NCBI GenBank assembly: GCA_000818945.1
Contig: KN805397.1
Location: forward strand, 130,530 to 194,529
Direction: 5' to 3'
DNA from: Schizochytrium sp. CCTCC M209059
Lineage: Eukaryota; Sar; Bigyra; Thraustochytrida; Thraustochytriidae
DNA: 64,000 nt
The translations under genes were made by a program, and so were the position numbers. The notes beneath the pieces were generated by a model, which saw nothing but the letters and a program-made list of their open reading frames with translations, did no database searches and had not been told where the DNA came from. Shown here in pieces: positions 59,150 through 64,000 of this stretch (positions are counted from its first letter, which is position 1; every line of letters starts with the position of its first letter).

Positions 59150-60136
59150 ATGGACGGACGAAGAAGCGGCACGCTTCACGCGCGAGTGAGGAGGCGCGAC
59201 GCTTCTAAAGACGAAGCTGTTGAAGAGCCCTACCCTGTCGCACAACGAAGCCCTCACAACGATGAGGCCAGCGAGGCGGGCGAGGCAAGTGACGCAGGCA
59301 TACACGAAGCAGAAGAAGAAGACGTTGTCGTGATCCGTAAAAAGTCCATACGAACCGTAGAGAAGGATCGGATCTCTGCACTTTGCGACAAGATGACGTG
59401 AATGGGCATGAAAGAAGCTCAAGATATGTATGGAGGTTACAATGATCGAGCTTGGACTCTGAAGCATACTTGGTAGTCTCCTTTTGACGCATTACAAAGA
59501 CTGCCCCTCTCTCACCGATGCTTTGAACAAGTCTGAAAATCTGGCACAGATTTGGAATGCATCGGTTGGCTGGTACGCCTGGCAGATTGCTGAGATTGCT
59601 ATGCTGATTGGGCCCGATTCAAAAGGGTCGGGCTCGCAGCTCAACTTCGGTCCAAGACTTCAACGCAGCTCAAAGAGTTTCTAGTGTGGTCAACAAGGTA
59701 TCGGTAAACGCAATATAGCGACAGTCATTCTGTGCACGAACTTCGGCAACGGCAACATCATAAGGCTAGTCAGAGAAATCTCGACGCGAGTCGTGGCAAC
59801 GAGAGCCTCGACATGACGTCGTATGAAGCGTCCTTGAAGATTCTTCAAGCAACAGGGATGACAGAGGAAGTATTCAAGGTTATAACAGGCAAAAGCGTGA
59901 GCCTTGGGAAGCTTGACACGGCTAAAGCAGCCAGTTCGAGCTCAACAACGTTGCGATTGCTGCGTGCACCGCTTGAGACTCAGCATGAAGGAGTAGCTTC
60001 GTTGCCGATAACGCCTGTACAAATGGAAGCAGAGTCTGTTTCCTCCAATCAACTTTGGCGTTGCGCGGAACAGCTTGATTCATGTGATAATGGTGATGGC
60101 CGGCTGCTGGCCACAGCTTGGATAACGTCAGCGTGA
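59150..60136 (+). CDS. Unresolved multi-exon gene, small coiled-coil-like segments
   Basis: An ATG at 59150 opens an acidic 83-codon frame (with EAEEEDVVVIRKKS) ending at 59401. A later block (about 59620-59697) reads SSTSVQDFNAAQRVSSVVNK up to a GTATCG donor. It joins in phase, over a 67-nt candidate intron (59698-59764, ending CATAAG), to ASQRNLDASRGNESLDMTSY and then EASLKILQATGMTEEVFKVI, finishing at 60136. The KILQATG segment recalls a helix in outer-arm dynein docking-complex coiled coils, but the match is very short. I could not connect the first block to the second. The gene boundaries are uncertain. Confidence 0.35.
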
Positions 60137-60296
60137 TAGTTGATACCGCTGGGCTCTGTTCTACTCTTTTCTGTGTCTCCGTTATACCAGGCAAGAATCG
60201 AAGGCGAGCAGGAGCGAGAACAGGGCAGGCAAAACCCGTTCTCGTTCGCACCCAGTCCCGAGGCGGCCAGGGCAGCGCAGCGGCTCGCCCGAGACC

Positions 60297-61796
60297 ATGG
60301 CCCGGCGGCCCGCGGTGGCGCTGCTCGCGCTCGTGCTGGCGGTGGCGCTGCTCTGCCTGGCGTCCCTCTCGGAGACGCGCTTGCGCCTCCGCAACGCCGT
60401 CCAGGCCGCGCAGGGCGCCTGGGATGCCGCCACCGCCGTCGCCGTGCAAGGCGTCGGGGAGACGCACCGCGAGCCCGAGAACCTTGCCGACCTTGACGGG
60501 GATAGCGATGGCGACGCGGACGAGAACGTCAGTGGACCTTATGGCGAGGAGGAAGACGGGGAGAATGCGAAGAAGGAGGAGGATGGGAATGAAGACAACG
60601 GTGATGATGCGTCACAATTCGAGGACGATCGGCTCGCGTTCCCGTGCAAGCAAGATGCAGAATGCCGCGAGACGACCTTTTGCGACGCACAGATTGGCAA
60701 GTGCAGACCAAGCGTGTGGCATGCAGAACGCGCAGGTCTCAAGGCTTGCAACTCGTGCAGAAACGATGTGCGTGCGTTGCTCAGCCTGTCGAAAAATGAG
60801 ATCCAGTTCGTGGCTGATCTCATTGACACAGAAACGGGTGCATGCTTGACTCGTTTCACTTTAAATGGTAAAGATGCTTCCCTAGAGGATATTGTCGCCC
60901 GCGCAAGTCCTACGCGAGGCTCGGTGCGAAGATTTCACCACCACCTCGAGTCCACACTCGCGCATTGTCGCGGTCCGAGTGAATCGCCCGTAGCGAGTGG
61001 CCCCATCAATATCGCCATGCATTCTGGTCGTGTGCAAATGCAGCTCTATACCTCCCCACACTTTGTTGTTGCTCGCCAGCAAGCAAAGGTTTCGTGGCTC
61101 GCGACTGGATTTTTCGATGGCTTCACTGCTGATGTTTGCCAATACGGGCCATATGATGAACCAGCTGCTTGCATGGTCCCCACCGCCACAGCCAAGCCAG
61201 GCGCGGCATTCTTGCTTTACGTTTTGAACAATTGGGACCAACTTCCCGAGTGGATTGCCTTCTTTGACGCCGAAAATGGTGACAGAGCTATTTTTGAGGA
61301 AAAATTACGGTGTTTGCGCGTGGAGCCCAATATGGAGATCATGGAGGTAGTTGGTTTTCTTCCTCTCGACGACACGCATCAGCGCGCCCGCAAGCCAATG
61401 GTCTCGGTGCTACGCAGAGAGCTTGAGGCTGTGTGGGAAACTGTCGTCGCTCCGCATCTTGGCGCTGCGGTCCCGAAAAAAATACCCAAGGGTCTTGCTG
61501 CGACGCGAGCCTTCATCGTTGAGGGAGGCCACGTGCAAAAGTTGCCAAAGGTTTTGCTGGAAGAGCTCTATTTCGTTGCGCTTGGTCTTCATGCCAAGAT
61601 TTCTGTGTCACATCCAGACGTTTTGCCCATGCTGTGGTCAACCTTGCTTACTACATCCTCCCATGTACAGGACACTTCTAACGGGGCGATTTCCAAGGAC
61701 AAACGAAAGAAAGAAAAGATTGTCGTCCCGGCCACTGCAGCCTATGATTGCATCGATAAGGACTTGATTCCTCTTGGCCAAGACGGTCCTTCATAG
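60297..61796 (+). CDS. Golgi/secretory type II membrane protein, DUF3431-like
   Basis: The protein has 499 residues. The ATG has context gaccATGg. A signal anchor (VALLALVLAVALLCLASL, residues about 6-24) follows two Arg, predicting a short cytosolic N-terminus and lumenal body. An acidic stem (about 60-110) precedes a Cys-rich knot (FPCKQDAECRETTFCDAQ then GKCRPSVW) and CNSCRND. The C-terminal domain contains AAFLLYVLNNWDQLPEWIAF, which resembles the YxxxIxxNYDxLPxxxxFxH core of DUF3431 proteins, a family with glycosyltransferase-like context. No DxD motif is obvious. The function is unknown; glycan modification in the Golgi is a guess from topology and family. Confidence 0.65.
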   Translation: MARRPAVALLALVLAVALLCLASLSETRLRLRNAVQAAQGAWDAATAVAVQGVGETHREPENLADLDGDSDGDADENVSGPYGEEEDGENAKKEEDGNEDNGDDASQFEDDRLAFPCKQDAECRETTFCDAQIGKCRPSVWHAERAGLKACNSCRNDVRALLSLSKNEIQFVADLIDTETGACLTRFTLNGKDASLEDIVARASPTRGSVRRFHHHLESTLAHCRGPSESPVASGPINIAMHSGRVQMQLYTSPHFVVARQQAKVSWLATGFFDGFTADVCQYGPYDEPAACMVPTATAKPGAAFLLYVLNNWDQLPEWIAFFDAENGDRAIFEEKLRCLRVEPNMEIMEVVGFLPLDDTHQRARKPMVSVLRRELEAVWETVVAPHLGAAVPKKIPKGLAATRAFIVEGGHVQKLPKVLLEELYFVALGLHAKISVSHPDVLPMLWSTLLTTSSHVQDTSNGAISKDKRKKEKIVVPATAAYDCIDKDLIPLGQDGPS

Positions 61797-62248
61797 CGGA
61801 CGCTTCATGAGGTTGCCTCCTGATAAATCTGATCTCATCACTCGCGCATATACTTTGTCTACGCAGTTTCGCTTGCCACTCCAAAAATAGCCTCTCGCTG
61901 TAGGCCCTACTCATCGATCAGTAGAAAAGGATGATTGGCGAGTGACAATAGCGGTATGTCCCAAACTAGTCTCCACAAATACACTATTCTAGACGGACTT
62001 TGGTCAATATTTTAAGCGAGAAGTTTTCCTCGAGGGGGGTAGAGAGTAAGTAAGCAGGCTCAATTGAATGGCGCCGCCCGGCGCGCAAAATCGCAAGAGT
62101 TCTTGTCTATCGCTCGCTCGGCACCGACCCACGAGCTTGATTGAGACGTGCCGTCGCATACCCAAGGTCTTGTCTACGTTGTAGCGCGCGCGGCGCGCCT
62201 GTCGTTGGACGCTCCTAGGTGGGTGAGTGGGTGGGTGGCCCTAGCGTC
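61797..62248. other. Spacer between DUF3431-like gene and TTC4
   Basis: This 450-bp spacer between tandem plus-strand genes holds the upstream 3' UTR and the TTC4 promoter. A GGGT repeat runs up to 62239. No gene is seen. Confidence 0.4.
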
Positions 62249-63703
62249 ATGACGACCCCGATTGACTACTCCAAGTTCGAGGCTATCGAACGCGCCGAGG
62301 TCGCAGACGAGGCTGCGGAGCGCGCGGCCAAGGAGGCAGAGAAACAGCGCAAGAAAGATGAAATCGCGGCATCGGACAAGGCTCAAAAAGCAAAAGGCAA
62401 GGCCCTTGGCGAGGGCCGCGACAAGCTGCGACCACCTGCAAAGTATGTGGACTCTGACGGCGACACTGTGAGCGGACCTTCTGACGGCGAAGACTCGGAC
62501 GATGACTCGGACGACGATGGCCTGAACGAGGACGAGGATCTGCACCCACTTTTCTGGCGTCGCATGCCCAAGCCGGGCACCAAGGGATACGAGACGGCGA
62601 AAATTCTGGAGGACCTCGTGTACAAGAACGATGAGGACGAACCGAAGCACCCGAACGAGCTTGCTGCAGACTTTAAGGAAAAAGGCAACGAGTTTTTTCA
62701 GTGGGGCCGAAAGTACTACAAGCGAGCTTTGCAAGAATACAAGGAGGCGCTGCAGTGGGCGCGCAAGGGCGATGATAGCGATGACAACAAAAAGTGCTAC
62801 GCCGCAATTTTGTCGAATCGAGCGGCCATCAACCTCAAGCTCGGTAACAATGGCAGCGTGGTCCGAGACTGCGAGGCTGCCATCAAGTATGGGCCTGACC
62901 CTCTGCCGAATTGCAAGACCTATTTTCGTGCCGCGTGCGCCTGCACGCGCCTCGGCAAGCTTCGGGAGGCAACGACCTTTGTGGAGGGCGGTCTGGCCAT
63001 TGATGCCGAGAATCCGGAACTACTCAAGCTGAAAAAGACGGTGGCGGCCAAACTCAAGGAACAAAAGCGGGTCGAGCGCGAGAAGGAACGCGTGGTAATG
63101 GAGGAGCGGCGCAAGGACGAGCAGTTGCGCAAGGACTGTTTGGCCCGCGGTTTCCACGTCGGCCCATTGGTGAGCGATATTGAGGTGTACCTGCAGGGAT
63201 CCATCGGCAACAAGACTCGCGGTGGCTTTCCGCGTCCAGGCCGTGAGAACCAATCGATGCAATGGGCGGTTATGCTCATGTATCCAGAGCACATGCAGTC
63301 TGAGTTCATCCATGCCTTCGATTTGACGCACTCGTTCCGGGATCACCTCCAAGTCATGTTCCCGGCGTCTCGGGCGGCCATGACCGAGGCCAACCGCGCA
63401 CCCTGGGACGAGCAGGGCAACTATACCGTCGACGAGATGGAAGTTTATATGGAAGAGCGCGTTGTGCATTCCTTCGACATGAATCGCATGTGGGAGACGC
63501 AATACACGGCCAAGCCGGACAAGGTGGACTGGTCGAAGCGTCGTCGTGTCCACGTCCCGCTCGACAAGACGCTGGGCGACTGCCTCGCAGATCCCGACTA
63601 TGTCATTCCCGGCGTCCCCACCTTTTTCGTCGTATCTAAGGCTTCGTCCTATTACGTTGAGACGTTTTGTCCGGAACACAAGGGCCGGCTCCGTATTTTG
63701 TAA
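62249..63703 (+). CDS. TTC4: TPR Hsp90 co-chaperone TTC4/CNS1
   Basis: The protein has 484 residues from the first ATG (62249). An N-terminal charged helix and acidic stretch (DSDDDSDDD) come first, then HPLFWRRMPKPGT, a motif typical of TTC4/Cns1. The TPR domain (about 135-260) starts with AADFKEKGNEFFQWGRKYYK, the carboxylate-clamp Lys/Asn positions being present, and continues with YAAILSNRAAINLKLGNN. A charged helix links to the C-terminal wheel domain (about 320-480), including WAVMLMYPEHMQSEFI, HSFRDHLQVMFP and VHVPLDKTLGDCL, ending FFVVSKASSYYVETF. Yeast Cns1 is essential and recruits Hsp90/Hsp70 to eEF2. The match extends along the whole protein. It is a single exon. Confidence 0.93.
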   Translation: MTTPIDYSKFEAIERAEVADEAAERAAKEAEKQRKKDEIAASDKAQKAKGKALGEGRDKLRPPAKYVDSDGDTVSGPSDGEDSDDDSDDDGLNEDEDLHPLFWRRMPKPGTKGYETAKILEDLVYKNDEDEPKHPNELAADFKEKGNEFFQWGRKYYKRALQEYKEALQWARKGDDSDDNKKCYAAILSNRAAINLKLGNNGSVVRDCEAAIKYGPDPLPNCKTYFRAACACTRLGKLREATTFVEGGLAIDAENPELLKLKKTVAAKLKEQKRVEREKERVVMEERRKDEQLRKDCLARGFHVGPLVSDIEVYLQGSIGNKTRGGFPRPGRENQSMQWAVMLMYPEHMQSEFIHAFDLTHSFRDHLQVMFPASRAAMTEANRAPWDEQGNYTVDEMEVYMEERVVHSFDMNRMWETQYTAKPDKVDWSKRRRVHVPLDKTLGDCLADPDYVIPGVPTFFVVSKASSYYVETFCPEHKGRLRIL

Positions 63704-64000
63704 CCCATTGCCAAGCCGCGTTAGCCCGTACATTTATGAAAGAATAATGGCGATTTCTGAAGTCACTCTCTTACAGTCTGCTTCCTTCTGCAGGCTTGCA
63801 TAGTACTTTTATTCTCTGGCTCTTTAGCTAGCTGGCTGCAGCTGTAGGTACGCACGTCTTTTCTGTCCTTGCAACAATTCAATCCACGACGCTCGCCCGT
63901 CCTTTATAGCGCTAGCTTGGTAGTCGCAGTCGTACATCTTTTTCTACGCCGTCCCAAGGGTTGAAAGTGGAAGTGAAAATGAACTGGGACTTGGACTTGG
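63704..64000. other. 3' spacer at right edge
   Basis: About 300 bp downstream of TTC4 hold its 3' UTR and a TAGC/CTGGCTGCAGCTG-rich stretch near 63825-63850. No gene is seen before the window ends. Confidence 0.35.

Overview
This is a gene-dense stretch of a eukaryotic nuclear genome. Single-exon genes stand beside genes split by short GT-AG introns (about 90-170 nt). The gene content is purely eukaryotic: splicing and mRNA-export factors, ribosomal P0, a gamma-tubulin complex subunit, a tubby protein, a PIH1 protein, an FCP1 phosphatase and a DENN-domain exchange factor. A secreted sulfatase carries a C-terminal Pro-Thr stalk of a kind common in stramenopiles. Together with GC-rich coding sequence and ciliary-type genes, this suggests a heterotrophic stramenopile, possibly a thraustochytrid or other labyrinthulomycete. 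That placement is inference, not demonstrated.

Layout: 1-5.2 kb holds a REEP/HVA22-type ER-shaping protein (running off the left edge), an Asn-rich protein with RPxSAP motifs, and a small Cys-rich membrane protein. 5.2-9.9 kb has no convincing gene and many tetra- and pentanucleotide repeats. 9.9-21 kb holds a GCP5-like gamma-tubulin complex protein, a pure 542-bp GT microsatellite, a guanylate-binding-protein-like GTPase, THOC3 and a tubby-like protein. 21.8-26.3 kb holds RMI2, a five-exon CINP homologue, a CIB-type EF-hand protein and a coiled-coil protein. 26.5-32.7 kb holds a PIH1 protein, P0, SF3B5 and BCAS2/SPF27. 35-43 kb holds the sulfatase, an assembly gap and a DENND4-like protein. 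45.9-54 kb holds a CBS-domain protein, FCP1, a tRNA 2-selenouridine synthase homologue (MnmH/SelU), an XRCC4/PAXX-like protein and a four-helix membrane protein. 54-60 kb is harder to read: an atypical protein-kinase-like protein and several unresolved open frames. 60-63.7 kb holds a Golgi-type membrane protein and the Hsp90 co-chaperone TTC4/CNS1.

Functional themes: RNA processing (SF3B5, BCAS2, THOC3, FCP1), genome maintenance (RMI2, CINP and the XRCC4/PAXX-like protein), and cilium or microtubule biology (GCP5-like, tubby, PIH1, CIB-like, RPxSAP protein). Many genes are arranged head-to-head or tail-to-tail. RMI2 and CINP end only 25 bp apart.

Most noteworthy: a bacterial-type tRNA 2-selenouridine synthase embedded among eukaryotic genes; a candidate NHEJ factor beside it; an SF3B5 gene whose initiator AUG appears to be alone in its coding exon; and an atypical kinase-like protein with a frame break near its N-terminus. 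All calls come from reading the sequence only; no database search was run.
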